Source: Gnetum montanum
Taxonomy: Eukaryota > Streptophyta > Gnetopsida > Gnetales > Gnetaceae
Assembly: GCA_015680685.1 (NCBI GenBank)
Contig: MNCI01013584.1
Span: 456,816 to 520,815 of the forward strand
Length of the DNA stretch: 64,000 nt
Direction: 5' to 3'
The position numbers and the translations under genes were made by a program. The notes beneath the pieces are model-generated. The model had not been told where the DNA came from. It ran no database searches and worked only from the letters and a program-made list of their open reading frames with translations. Positions 48,501 through 60,740 of the stretch are shown one piece after another (position 1 is the first letter of the stretch; each line of letters starts with the position of its first letter).

Positions 48501-49579
48501 AACTGTAGAAACCTAAAATTGGTGGTATTTCATTGGCACCTCTTTGTTGATATCTGGAGGATTGGCCCAAGAGACATCAACAAAGAATACAAAACACCAC
48601 AGTGAATACGACACCAACACTACTCATCTGTGCCTAATTAGAAAATCCTTCATCATGGTTGAGAGTGCTTGGTTGGGAATAGGTTAGGGAGATGGGTCAA
48701 GGGACAATGGATGGAGAGGATGTTCATTGTAGATGTAGCCATAGGATGTAGCATCATGATGGCTTATTGTTAAAGCATGATCTCTAGTCAGAGTGCTTGT
48801 GAGAGAGTTAGCATGCAAAGGTGGCCTACCCTTAGGATTTCAACCTCTTGTTGGAGTGCTTGTGAGATGATTGATCTAGGGTTGGACCGATTGTGAAACA
48901 ACAACTTTGCTATTTTAGTTGGGCACTTTTTTTGTTCCATTTTTCTTTTGCTTTTGGTTTTATACATACATACATACGTACATACATATATTGTTGGCAC
49001 ATTTAGCCATTTCATGGAACAGCAAAGGTGATAAAATATGAATGAGACAAACAAAATATTCAAATAAAAAATATATATGGTTGTGTCTTATTGATATTTT
49101 ATTGATGGAGGTTTCATTTGGAAATTTGCTAGGTGAAGATATAGTAAAAGAAGACACTAACAAAAGGCTATAGAAGTGTTTCAACTTTCAAATAATACCA
49201 AGGAACCAATGGTGAAGGAAAATTTATCATGCTCCTGTGTGAGGGGAAGATTGAAAAGAGATTGGAAAGCTTTATTGGTTAAAAAGAGTCGACAATCCCA
49301 TTCATGAATACAACAATAAGAAATTAAAATTAACCTTATTGGGGTCACCATGGTAAGATTTCAATGGACATTTATACAGCAAAGAGCATTTCATAGCCAC
49401 TATATGCATTGGCAAGGTATTTCAAGAAAAAATGAATGAAATAACTACAGCTGATGGGAAAATAGTCCTGGAATTATTATTTTGTTTCTAGATTCGAGCT
49501 AATCTGGTGCTGTTGCAGAGTTTCTATGATCGAATTTTCACCTGTTCAATGGGGAACTATTATTCGTCCATAAATAAAA
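48501..49579. other. No recognised gene; contains a CATA microsatellite
   Basis: AT-rich DNA with no coding signal. A short (CATA/CATACATACGTA)n run lies at 48962-48990, and GAGAGTGCTTGGTTGG / AGAGTGCTTGTGAGAG / GGAGTGCTTGTGAGATG phrases recur at 48661-48870. Confidence 0.5.
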
Positions 49580-50401
49580 AAAGGGGTTGTGACACCGGGT
49601 GCACAAGAAACACTATGGAATATCATCAGAGTCAGTGATGCCGCCATAGCAAGTATGTTGTCAGACCTCATGAACGTCACAGGTGATCATACGCTTGTCG
49701 TCATCATCGCGAGCACCACAGGCGTAGTCCACAGTCTAAGAATCATTACCGTCCTCATACAAGAGGTCATTGGTAATGTCCACACTGGTGCCACGGATCA
49801 CCATAGTCAAACCCGAATTCAAAGCTCCAAACAACAACTCCTCCTCGTCATAGTCATCGCAACCGTAGGGGCGAATCTGACAACGCCACCACGCACTATC
49901 CCGAAAATGATGTGCCTACACACCTTATTTGAACATGGTAGTCATAAGCACTAGTAACCACTAGAAAGGCCCACATTATTAACCCGTTCTTGTTTGCCAT
50001 TTTCTTGGATATTTCTGTAACAGACATATTTTATATACGGCAAGCAAGAAATTCAAATTTGAGATATCGGCATGAGAGATGGGTTACAGAAACAAGAAGA
50101 GGTCAGGGTCAGTGTTGTATGTTAACTCTGGCAGCATGGCTGTGTCCAGCAAATCGCAATTGCAGGAGCCAGCACCGGGAACAGGTTAGAGCATGTGTTG
50201 GTTCTTACAGGTTTTGCATAGAAGAAAAAGGAAACCGAACCAGCCGATTACGCCTGCTATTCTTGGAAATGTTATTGATTATCCGCACAATTTACCAGTA
50301 TAGGGAAGATGAAGAAGATTTATTTTTAGCCATTGACTCTAAAGGTCATATGCCGCTTTCACCCACATTTACACCAAGGTGTATATCTTATTACTACCAC
50401 T
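49580..50401. other. Block of different composition, possible minus-strand coding remnant
   Basis: CpG is noticeably more frequent here than in neighbouring DNA. On the minus strand a stretch around 49880-49735 reads YGCDDYDEEELLFGALNSG and continues with DITNDLLYEDGNDS before a stop. The plus strand also has an open frame (49589-49954). A minus-strand TGTCACAACCCC at about 49595-49584 looks like a common plant LTR start. I do not recognise the product. It may be part of a younger, unrelated insertion that continues into the gap. Confidence 0.35.
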
Positions 50402-51011
50402 NNNNNNNNNNNNNNNNNNNNNNNNNNNNNNNNNNNNNNNNNNNNNNNNNNNNNNNNNNNNNNNNNNNNNNNNNNNNNNNNNNNNNNNNNNNNNNNNNNN
50501 NNNNNNNNNNNNNNNNNNNNNNNNNNNNNNNNNNNNNNNNNNNNNNNNNNNNNNNNNNNNNNNNNNNNNNNNNNNNNNNNNNNNNNNNNNNNNNNNNNNN
50601 NNNNNNNNNNNNNNNNNNNNNNNNNNNNNNNNNNNNNNNNNNNNNNNNNNNNNNNNNNNNNNNNNNNNNNNNNNNNNNNNNNNNNNNNNNNNNNNNNNNN
50701 NNNNNNNNNNNNNNNNNNNNNNNNNNNNNNNNNNNNNNNNNNNNNNNNNNNNNNNNNNNNNNNNNNNNNNNNNNNNNNNNNNNNNNNNNNNNNNNNNNNN
50801 NNNNNNNNNNNNNNNNNNNNNNNNNNNNNNNNNNNNNNNNNNNNNNNNNNNNNNNNNNNNNNNNNNNNNNNNNNNNNNNNNNNNNNNNNNNNNNNNNNNN
50901 NNNNNNNNNNNNNNNNNNNNNNNNNNNNNNNNNNNNNNNNNNNNNNNNNNNNNNNNNNNNNNNNNNNNNNNNNNNNNNNNNNNNNNNNNNNNNNNNNNNN
51001 NNNNNNNNNNN
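50402..51011. other. Assembly gap (610 N)
   Basis: Unknown bases. Any open frame across this interval is meaningless. Confidence 1.
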
Positions 51012-51825
51012 TTGACATCCATTATCTAGCCAAAATGGAGTCTTGTACGTGGTAGTTTACATAGCAATTTTTTGGTAGCATAGTAGGATTATCTTGAAGA
51101 AATTGCTTATTTGAGCCTTGGAAGTTTGAACAATTCATAGCTATTGAATTTAGGATAGCTTTATTGGAAAGTGTTTACTCATGTCATTTTACCTTATGTA
51201 AATATTTGAGGTCCACGCAAATCTGCTTTCTTTTCTGTCTATTTCCATCGAATCTTGCTCTATTTCTAGTTTTCTTATGGAACTAATCTCTTTCTTTGGG
51301 GAAAATTAGAAGTAGATTCATAGAGTTATGCTCAAATTTTTTTACAAAATTTTATTTGTTACAAGTAGGTATTATAAGGACTGCATAGACTAGGCAATTA
51401 AACAAAATAGGAACTCTCAACAACTCACAGTACTTGGCAAAGTTGGCTGAATCTCTTTAAGATAAGTCATTTGTAATTTACACACAACACAATCATTTCA
51501 TATTTCACAACCGCACACCGCAATAGCACACACACATACTCACATTAACTACTGAGTTTATTTGGAGGTATCTGGGCCTTGGTGTTGCCAGAGACCAGCA
51601 AGCACCTAAATCCTGTTCGAGGACACTCATTGGCGATCGTGTCCCGAACGGTCACCAACATATATATATATATTGAAGATGTTTTGTTGCCAGGCGTACC
51701 ATGCACCACTCACCAAAATTTTCTTAGAGGTGACCACGTTGCATCTGTAGGATAGGTTTTTGCTCCCTAGGATGAGTTGTGTTACTTCAGTTAGGGCTTT
51801 GACTAGCCCACAAAGGCTTCCCATG
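51012..51825. other. No recognised gene
   Basis: AT-rich, with a (CA)n-like stretch near 51525-51545 and a short (TA)n at 51660-51673. The phrase 'GGACACTCATTGGCGATCGTGTCC' around 51620-51643 is partly palindromic. No coding signal. Confidence 0.45.
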
Positions 51826-52640
51826 GGATGAATTGTGTTACATCCATCATGGGTTTAGCAATTGACTATAGGAAAGGTTTCATGTACATCAAAGAAGCTT
51901 CTAGGAAGTGTGGGAGAATGCAAGATCAAGAGGTACAGGTGAATTGGCTAGAGGGGTGGCAAGGATGTGCACTCTTAATTAGCTTAGTGAGTCAAAATGA
52001 ACACATTAGAGTAGCATAGTGACTTTCCACCATGATGAAATGAACCATTGAACGATGTCACAAAGGCTTCATCCTACAAACACAACATAGAGAAAATAAG
52101 AAAAAAATAACCACAGCATGTGAGATGAAGATGAAGTCCTATTTGCCAGGGCACTACAAGGGCCACAAGTGATATGTCAATTGTTGGTGCATGCAGTGTC
52201 CAAAGTAGGAAGTCCATTGCAAGCATTGGTAGTGGCAGGCTCTAAAAGCTTCAGCAACCACACTAGAAGTGAGCACCCAAGTGGCTAAAGGCATTAGTGA
52301 TGTAGGTGCTTGGAAGTTCTCACCAAAGATAGAAGCTAAGAAACCCAGTAGCATGGTGAGGAGCCACAGTGCTAGATGCTCTTCCAAGCCTAGGTAATGG
52401 TTAGGGTTGGAGGATGGTTGTGTTATGGCTAGGCCATAGTACCTTTGGTTCTCCGGTGGGTGATCCTAATAGTAAGAGCCCTGACCAGGATGATTGGCGA
52501 TGGTGGTGATAGCTTTGGAAGGTTAGCAAGATGCCAAAAGGCATCTTCAAAAGATTAACAAGATGTCGTGGATAGTGATGTTGTAAATGCTTTAGAGGAT
52601 TTTTTCTTGATGACGTGAACTTCATCCTGGAACTACAACA
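51826..52640 (-). mobile_element. Partial 3' LTR of copy D
   Basis: Read leftwards from the G-rich tract GGGTGGGATGGGGTGT (about 52656-52641, minus strand). It begins TGTAGTTCC and contains GCATTTACAACATCACTAT...GCATCTTGCTAA, related to the 72-bp units in the LTR of copy C. It fades out before the gap, and its far end cannot be placed. Confidence 0.45.
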
Positions 52641-52739
52641 CCCCATCCCACCCTGCCTGAGAGGTGTGGGAAAGTGATAGAGAATTGGAAGTATTCATGC
52701 TCACTTTTTTATATAACTATATCTATCAAACTATGGATG

Positions 52740-53035
52740 TTGAAGTGTGAACCTAGTTTCTAGTCTTGGTAGACCACATGTTGTACTAGTTTAAGGTCTT
52801 AGTAGATCATGAACCTAGTTTAAGGTTTGGGAAAACCATGATGGGCTAGTATAAGATCCTAGTAGGCTACTATGCTAGTTTAACATCATAGTAGATGGTG
52901 GATGGACAATTTAAAGTCATAGTGAACCATGCTATGAGTGCTAGTTTAATTTCATAGCCCAAGGACATTTTGTACTAGTTTAACATCATAGTGGATGTTC
53001 TATGCTAGTTTAACATCATAGCAGACGTACACTGA
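52740..53035 (-). repeat. Minisatellite downstream of integrase, copy D
   Basis: About ten units of CTAGTTTAACATCATAGTAGA and CTAGTTTAAGGTCTTAGTAGA, period about 29 bp. Both core variants (AACATC and AAGGTC) occur side by side, linking the copy A and copy B/D versions of the repeat. Confidence 0.85.
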
Positions 53036-53049
53036 CTTTGCTTTGTCGT

Positions 53050-56000
53050 TGGCACAGCACTGTGGACTAGGTATAGTATGGATTCAAGTACAAGTGGTTA
53101 ATTGAATTGGCATACTCATTATCGTCTAGATCAGCAAGTTTGAATGCTCCATTGTCATAGGCCTTTATGACAAAGAAAGGCCCTTCCCAGTTGGCTGAGA
53201 ATTTGTCTATGGGCTCATGAATGGCCTTGAGTACTAGGTCTCCATTCTTGATTGGGCATTGATGTTGAATGTAATGCTTCTTTTTCCATTACTTTTCTTG
53301 GTACCACTCAATGTGATCAAGTTTTTGCATGCGCTCCTCCTCCACAGAGTCAAGGTTGATGATTCTCAACTCATTGTTCTGAACCTCATCAATGAAGTCT
53401 GAGAGGATCACACAAAGCGAGGGGACCTGTAATCCAAGAAGAAACATTGCTTTAGATCCATACACAAGACTATATGGCATCTTACCTATTACTATTATGC
53501 ATCTTTTGTGATAGGCCCATAGCATGTAGACTACTTTTTTGTGCTATTGTCACTTGTTGTTACTAAGCATCCTCTTCAAAAGGTTGATGATGACATTGTT
53601 CATAGCCTCTACTTGGCCATTCTCCTATGGGTAGTATAGTGATGAAAAGGAATGTTTGATGCCAAGGTGTTCATAAAAGGTCTTAGTTTCTATACTGCTA
53701 AATTGTGGCCCATTGTCTATGACTCTAGTCATGGCTAGACCAAATCGGGTCACTATATTGTGTAGAATAAATTTGTTGACTTATTGTGATGTTTTCTTCC
53801 TAAGGGGAATGGCTTTAACCCAATTGGTAAATTATTCAATTGTGGTTATGATGAAGCTCAAAATACTTAGGCATTACGGATCCTATGATGTTGAATCCCC
53901 AATGTTGAAATGGCCACGTGATCTATGTAGTATGTAGTTTAGGAGGTGGCACATGCATTAGTTTGTCATGTCATTGATACATGTCACATGTTCTAACTTT
54001 GGAAATTTAATCATGCTTCATATAAGGCCAATAATAGCCTAGAAATTTAATTTTTATTGCCATTACCCTAGGGGCTATGTGGCCTCTGCATAGTCCCACA
54101 TGGACTTGATCGACAATCATTTGCACTTCACTACTACTAACACAAGTTAACAGTACTCCATCATAGGATCTATGACACAAGGTGCTATCACCTACAAGGA
54201 TGTACTATCTTGATTACTTTCATACTACATCTTTTTGGGCAAAGGTTAGATTTTGTAGAGGCCCCCCCTATTGGAGGTATGCTTTAATATCATCATACCA
54301 CTCTTGGGTGTGAGCTGTGCTTGTCACATTTATGGATGCAATGCTTATTGTTTGAGTTATAGGTTTGGTGCAATCCACTATGAAGAAAACATGTTGGGTG
54401 CTATGCTTAAGGTTAAAGTAGCTAATGCATTAGCAATGGCATTTTCATTATAGGGAATATGTTGGACATCTATAGTTGTAAATTTTTTAAGCAAGTGTTT
54501 CGCTAAATTGCGTAAGGTTGTAAATGTTATGCCTTACAAGCGTAAACCTCTATAACTTGGTTGATGACTAGTTGCAAATTACCTCAGACTACTATGTTTT
54601 GGATTCCTAACTTTTGAGCTACTAAGACACCTCTACGAAGACCTTCATACTTTGCTACATTGTTTGTGCAAGGAAATGTGAAGTGACACACAAAGGGTTA
54701 AATCTCCGCAAAGGAAAACATGATAACAACAATGGCATTACCACCTTATGTGGTTGAAGCACCATCAAAGTGTAAAACTACCTTAAATTTTGTAGGTATT
54801 TGACTTATGCTATTAACATGCTCATCTAGAAATTCTAAATCTATTATTGCTTGATCATCTATGGGCAAATTTGTGAGTTGTGCAGCTATTGCTTGACATT
54901 TTGTGGATACTTGTGCGACATAATGTAGGTCAAACTCCGTGGTTATTGCCTTCCATTATGTAATTTGACTACTTTAATACATGTTTGTAGTAATCGCCTA
55001 GAGTACATTGCTTTTCTAGATAACATTAACTTGACTACAAAAAAGGTAGTGTCTCCATTTTTTAAGTGCAAACACTAAGACAAGATAGTTCTTCTCTACA
55101 TCATTGTATTTTGCATCATGAACCACTAGCGCATGGCTTAAGTAGTAAACATGGACCTCTAAGCCATTGTCTAACTTTTGGAAAAGTAGATAAGCAATGG
55201 GCATGTCTGAGGTTGTAAGGTAAATGTAGAATGGCTTATCTCCTTATGGAGGCTAGAATGTTGGAAGTTGAGCAAGCTCTTTTTTGAGATTGTTAAATGC
55301 TTCTTGGCATTGATCTGTCCACTTAAAGTGGATCCCCTTTTTGAGCAAATGTTGCATTAGCTACAAATTATTGGTCAATCTAGCAATAAACCTACATATG
55401 AATTATAATTGCGTTGTAACCCACATAGCTCATTAAGTTTTACTAGTGGCACTAGTTTGGTGATAGCCTTAACCTTATCGAGGTCCACATGTATACTTTC
55501 TTCTAATACTACAAAGCCTAGCATGCAACCGGTTTTGATACCAAAGACACACTTTTTGAGGTTTAGCCTAAGGTCATGTATAAGGAAACATTTGAGGATA
55601 GGGTTCAAGTTATCTATGTGATCATGAGCTAATTTGGACTTAAGTACTATATCATCAACATAGTCATTGAGCAAGTCTAGTAGATAGTCACTAAAGATAT
55701 ATGTTATTGCATGTTGATAAGTTGCTCCCACATTCTTTAGTCCAAAAGGCATCATCATATAGCAAAATGTACCACAAGGGGTCATGAAGGTGGTGTTGAG
55801 CTAGTGCTTTGAGTTAATCCAAATTTGGTTGTACCCCAAGAACCCATCCATAAAGGAAAACAAGGCATGATCGGCTATAGTATTGATGAGTTGGTCAATA
55901 CTAGGCAATGGAAAATCATCTTTAATGGTAACCTTGTTTAAGTCCTAGAAGTCTATGCAAATGCATATACTTCCATTTTTCTTAGGAAAAACTATGATTT

Positions 56001-56527
56001 TTGAAACCCAATCGATCTATTCAATTGCCTAGATGAAACCAACGTTATAAATCTTAGTGATTTCATCACAAACAACCAATGCCCCCTCAGGCTTGACTTT
56101 GTGAGCTTTTTTTTTAACTAGTTTTATGCGAGGATCAAAGATAATGTTATGTTGTATTATGTAAGGATCCAAGCCTAGCATTTCATCATATGACCATGCA
56201 AATACCTTGATTTTATCATTGAGAACTTTAGAGATGCTTTGTTTGATTTGAGGCTCTAACAAGGAACTAAGTTTCAATGTCTTCACCTCACCTTTACATG
56301 TTTCTACAAGGACTTCTATGAGAGGATCCTCAATTACATCACCTACTTCTAAGTCTAGAGCTCTAACTAGATCATCTGGCTAATCTAGAGATGTCTCTAG
56401 GGATGCTACGTATGTGTTGTAAGTGAATAGCTCAAAGTATAAGAGCTTAGTGTTTAGGCATCTCATGGAATCACCATAAGGTCCATTCAAGACCAAGGGC
56501 ATATGAAGACACTCGTATGCATTCATT
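53050..56527 (-). pseudogene. Tat-lineage pol (RT, RNase H, aRNase H, integrase), copy D
   Basis: Read leftwards from an acceptor-like GAATTGCAG (ends at 56528). RT: IKVFAWSYDEMLGLDP, the NGSICICIDF block, IKDDFPLPSIDQLINT, FSFMDGFLGYNQI, then MPFGLKNVGATYQHA and YVDD (55662-55651). RNase H: LSHALVVHDAKYNDVEKNYL (about 55140-55080). Archaeal-type RNase H: NNVAKYEGLRRG and LVINQVIEVYAC (54665-54540). Integrase: GHIAPRVM, zinc finger again C-x2-Y, first catalytic Asp replaced by Asn (53892-53890), second Asp in IDNGPQF (53717-53715), Glu (53609-53607), spacing D35E, and MPYSLVYGSKA downstream. It has fewer stops than copy C; the RT block is open for 136 codons. Confidence 0.85.
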
Positions 56528-56965
56528 CTGCAATTCTATTAAAAATCCTACAAAATAACCAGAAAAAATGATAAGCAACACCTATGTTAAGGAAAAATGC
56601 ATAAAATAAGGAAGACAATGTCATGAAAATTCACCTAACTATGCCATTTTCAAATCGAATAAGAAAGTAGGTAAAGTAGTTTTGGGGCCTCAATTTGGTT
56701 GTAGTGGACCATGATTCATGTGGAAAACATGTGTTTAAGTAAGTCTTGGAAGGTTTCAAATGTGAGACTAAGCCAAATGTTTATTGGGAAATCAAAACAA
56801 TGCAAAAACATTTCTAAGTATAGGGATGCTGGAAAAGTTTGAAAAATTTTCTAACTTTGGGTGCTACACTCATCCTACGTTATGCACGAGACATGGGATA
56901 GTCCTACGTTACATGTGGGAGATGGGATGCCCTAGGAGGATGGCGTGTCCTTCAACTTGAAAGGG
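56528..56965. other. Interval between the promoter of X and the start of pol, copy D
   Basis: About 440 bp without a gene. For pol (minus) it would be the 3' end of the large intron-like gap; for X (plus) it is upstream promoter DNA. Two units of TCCTACGTTA(C/T)...GGGAGATGGGAT lie at 56870-56940. Confidence 0.45.
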
Positions 56966-56973
56966 TATAAATA
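56966..56973 (+). promoter_or_regulatory. TATA box of X copy D
   Basis: TATAAATA in GGGTATAAATAAGG, 167 bp before the first ATG. CCTAGGAGG lies about 40 bp upstream (around 56930), as in copy C. Confidence 0.55.
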
Positions 56974-57429
56974 AGGATTTTACTATAGTAAACTTGTTAT
57001 TTTCAAAGTTAAAGTACATAGTCAACAAGAGTAGCGTAGCTAAGGCAAAGGGAGATAGAGCATAGTGATGATAGAGAGGAAGCTAGAGTGTAATAGAGAG
57101 GAAAGAAGAAAACAAAAGCATAATAATCAACCATGATGTGTCGTAGTGAACACCAACACCCCAACCTCACCAACATAGATGAAGGAGAATGCACAGTAAG
57201 GCAACTTCCTAGGATGCACATAGAGGACCATAGGGAGATGTCGTCAGCCATGTAAGGTGCTAAGCTCTACCCTTTGCAATTTTCTTTTCTTTGTTTCTTG
57301 TTTACTTTAGGGTTTTGGACTTTTGAGGGTGGCCTGCCTTGGGCAGAGACCACCTCTACCACCATAGCCACCTTGAGTCATGGCTAGGGGAGGGAATACG
57401 CATGGTGCATTTTTTGTTTAGCTTTTAGA

Positions 57430-57660
57430 GTTTTTTGTTACGAGCGTTTGGTGTCCCACACGTGGCATAGGATAGCAGTTTTCTCGGCATCCTACATGTC
57501 ACACAGAACAAGGGTTCCTTTGTTTCCCATGCATAGCATGGGATAGGGGTTTTTCTTGGTGTTCTGCATGTGATGTGGAAAAAACATTTTTTTTGGTATC
57601 CTACCTATGGTGCATGATAGGGGTTTTTCTTGGTATCCCATGCATGATGTAGGACAAGAC
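57430..57660 (+). repeat. Tandem repeat of about 60 bp in intron 1 of X, copy D
   Basis: Four units with GGGTTTTTCTTGGTRTCCYRCATGTGAYGTGGA / CCCATGCATAGCATGGGATAGG. Each unit is itself partly palindromic (CCCATGCATAGCATGGG). Confidence 0.75.
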
Positions 57661-60600
57661 TCAACCAAGGCAACTTAGGGGAAAAGATAGAGTGTGATAG
57701 TATAGGTAGCATGACTTTGAGGGTCATGGCTATCATGCTAGGGTGTTTTCTTGAGAGCATAACAAGAAGTCAGAAAAAATTTGGTTTCCTAGCATTACAC
57801 TTTACAAGTAATGCAGTCAATGGATTACGCTTTGTAGTGAGCATACCCTACAATTTTTGAAATTTTTTATAGTTAGAAATTTTTGTGGTTGTTCTGCTTT
57901 GTGAAGAGTCTAACTAGCACTTGGAAAAAAATTTTAGTTGTTATGATCTATCAGGAGTGTATCTAGCACTTAGAAAAAATTTTGTAGTTGGGAAGGTTAC
58001 ACTCTATGGGGAGTGTAATTGATATAAAATTTTTTAATACTTTCAAAATTTTAATGCTTATAAATATGTAACGTAAATGTTAGTGTTGTGCCCTACTAAG
58101 GACTAGGCACAATAGATGGATATGCTAACGTCCCTTTCTCATGGGGTTTGGTGAAAAATTTAAGTGTACTAAGTGTAATGTTTTATGCATTTTTTAAATT
58201 CAATGATAACATCCTCCTTTTGTTGCTATTGTGGCATCGTAGGGTATTGTTGAAACCTATCCTCATCATAGTTAAGCTTCTGGGCATTTTGTGTTGCATG
58301 AGTGAGCCTGTGTTGAATGTGCTTGCACTAGACATACATGTGGTCCACCAGGCAGTATGGTTAAGGTCGAGCATGCAAGCATTCTTGGAATTTTTTCTTC
58401 ACTACTTCAGTGTGATGATTTGGTCACACTTATCAGCCAATGCAGTGGGAATCATAATGGAAACACTATTTCTTGGGGTGAATTGAGGCATTCTAAGGTT
58501 CATATCTGATGAGCTAGCTAATGACGAAGGAGCAAGGAGCTTAGGCCAAGGCTAGAAGGACCTTAGGCTTTTGTCTAGGATCTAGGGAATGCTTGAATTT
58601 TAGTGCTACAACAAGAACAACACTTTGTTCATCACCCAATGTTTACACACTATTTTCTAGAATCCACTTGACATGGTGTATTGTGCTAGAGGGTGAGTCC
58701 TGTTATGATTTCTTGTACTGCCTATTAGCTTATGACTTAAGATGCTAACCTCTTATGTCCATTTCTAGGTTTTTTATTGACACTGATGACCTCCATGATG
58801 AAGAGGGGGCATTGAACTTGACTTGAACTACCCTATATGAATTCTCATCTTTTGAGAATGTTCATGTAGCAATAATTGGGTAGATTGGGGTAGACCTAGC
58901 AGAACTTCCTCATTGATATTCCAAGTCTTATGAGAGGTTTCAGTCTCTCAACTGGTTGAACGTTGAGTGGAAAACTGGCATTCCTAGCATGGAGGAAGTT
59001 TCAACCCCACTACCACCATCCAGCATATCATTCATGCCATGTGAGTCATGTGTCACTTATTTTTATGCGCTTTTTATTTTATTTTTCTCATGTTGCTAAT
59101 TTTACCTTTGCTTATTGCAGCTATGACTAAGTCAAGAGAGGTCACGGTGGTTGCTACAAGTCATACTGAGGGCACTCTCATCTTTAAATATGGCAAGGAT
59201 GAGAGTTCAAAACATTGGTTGTGCTATGAGGCCTCAACAAAAGTGGCAAAGAATCTTTAGTAGGCTAGGCTAATGGACCTTTTCCTGGCCATTAGCCCAA
59301 GCATCCCAATGGTTGAAATGATTTTCGTAATTGACTCCTTCACTAAGAAAGTCAATGGCTTCAACACATAGGTCTATAATGTGTGAGTGATCTTTGAAAT
59401 TACATATGAATTCTTTACGAACCTCTTCACAATCCCCTTTGAGGGTCTACCAGTTGCAAAAAAGTTCAACAATGACCTAGACCATAGAGGGGACATTGAA
59501 GAGCAGTGTGGCACTTCCAAGGTATACAAAAGAATACTAGTTAAGGAGGTGAAGGTGCCCATGGTCCACCACCTCTATCTAGTCTTCCACGCTTGTGCAT
59601 TCCCAAAGCTGCTTTCTCAAGGAAAGATCTCAGGGTTGAGCAAGCTTGGATCATGAGGGATGTAATATAGGAAGGGACATGGTACAATTGAGTCAATTAC
59701 CTAGTCAGCAGCCTACATGCTAAAATTGTTAGGTTTTGCCACAACCTCCAAGCATAATTGCATGTGCACTTCACATCCTTCTTAGCATGCCTACAAAGAT
59801 TTGCAAAATTTTTGGTGGTTTATGAGAATGAGCGATGGATGGTGCAAGCTCATACTCAAATCTCTAGGCTGTGGATCCACCACCTATTCCACACCATGAA
59901 GTTGCAAGAGCCTCTAGAGGTGATTAGTGAATTGTTTTTGGTAATGACAAGGGGCAATGTGGCATGATCCTATTGCACATGTGACAATGATAAGGAGGCC
60001 TACCATCCAACACCAAACATTTAGTGATAGGAGCACAACTCATTACTGAGATAGTGAGATCATCCAAAATAAATATTAAGAAGCCACACCCTGTGGAGGA
60101 GCCTACACGTGAAGTAGAGGAGGGTGCAAAATGTTGCGGGTTAAGCTTCACAATGTGTGCTTAGGAATTGAACGTAAGCATGCATTATTTGATACTACTA
60201 TAACTTGCCATGTCATATCATACTCATTATTGATAGTTCTTACTTTGACTTGTGTGACAAGTAAAAGGAACCTTGTAGCAATAGTGGAGCCCATAGAGGA
60301 TGATGTCCCTCAACCTGAGGGATATATGGTAGATGAAGAGGAATGGGAAGCTACTGAAGTACTAAGGCAACTCAAAGAAGAAGGGTTGTAGTTCGAAGGG
60401 GATGAGTTTGATGATGTGCAGATGGGTGATCCCCTTACTCTTACACCTAAGGGATTCTTGGGGAGGAGTTTTGCACCACCATCTTTTCTCTCTTTTTTCT
60501 TTATGTGTTTTACACCCTTAGCTATTGGCTGCTTGATAATCACAAAGTATGTTATGTTGTAGCTACCAGTGTTTCTATTGAATGTCCAGCATCTACATCC

Positions 60601-60713
60601 ATCTTCATACGCACCCATGGATGGAGGCTTTAGATAAGTTTGCCTTCATGCAAGGCATGGTGGATGACATGATAGATTGTAGAAAATAGACAAACCCTAA
60701 GATTTGTATGCCT

Positions 60714-60740
60714 ATTTTATTATTATTATTATTATTATTT
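60714..60740. repeat. (TTA)n microsatellite
   Basis: About nine ATT units in the intron between exons 5b and 6 of X copy D. Confidence 0.9.

Noticed and set aside
49990-51055. Long open frames across 50402-51011
   Set aside because: They exist only because N positions contain no stops.
53713-53937. Plus-strand ORF opposite integrase of copy D
   Set aside because: The minus strand carries the integrase catalytic residues, so this is a shadow.
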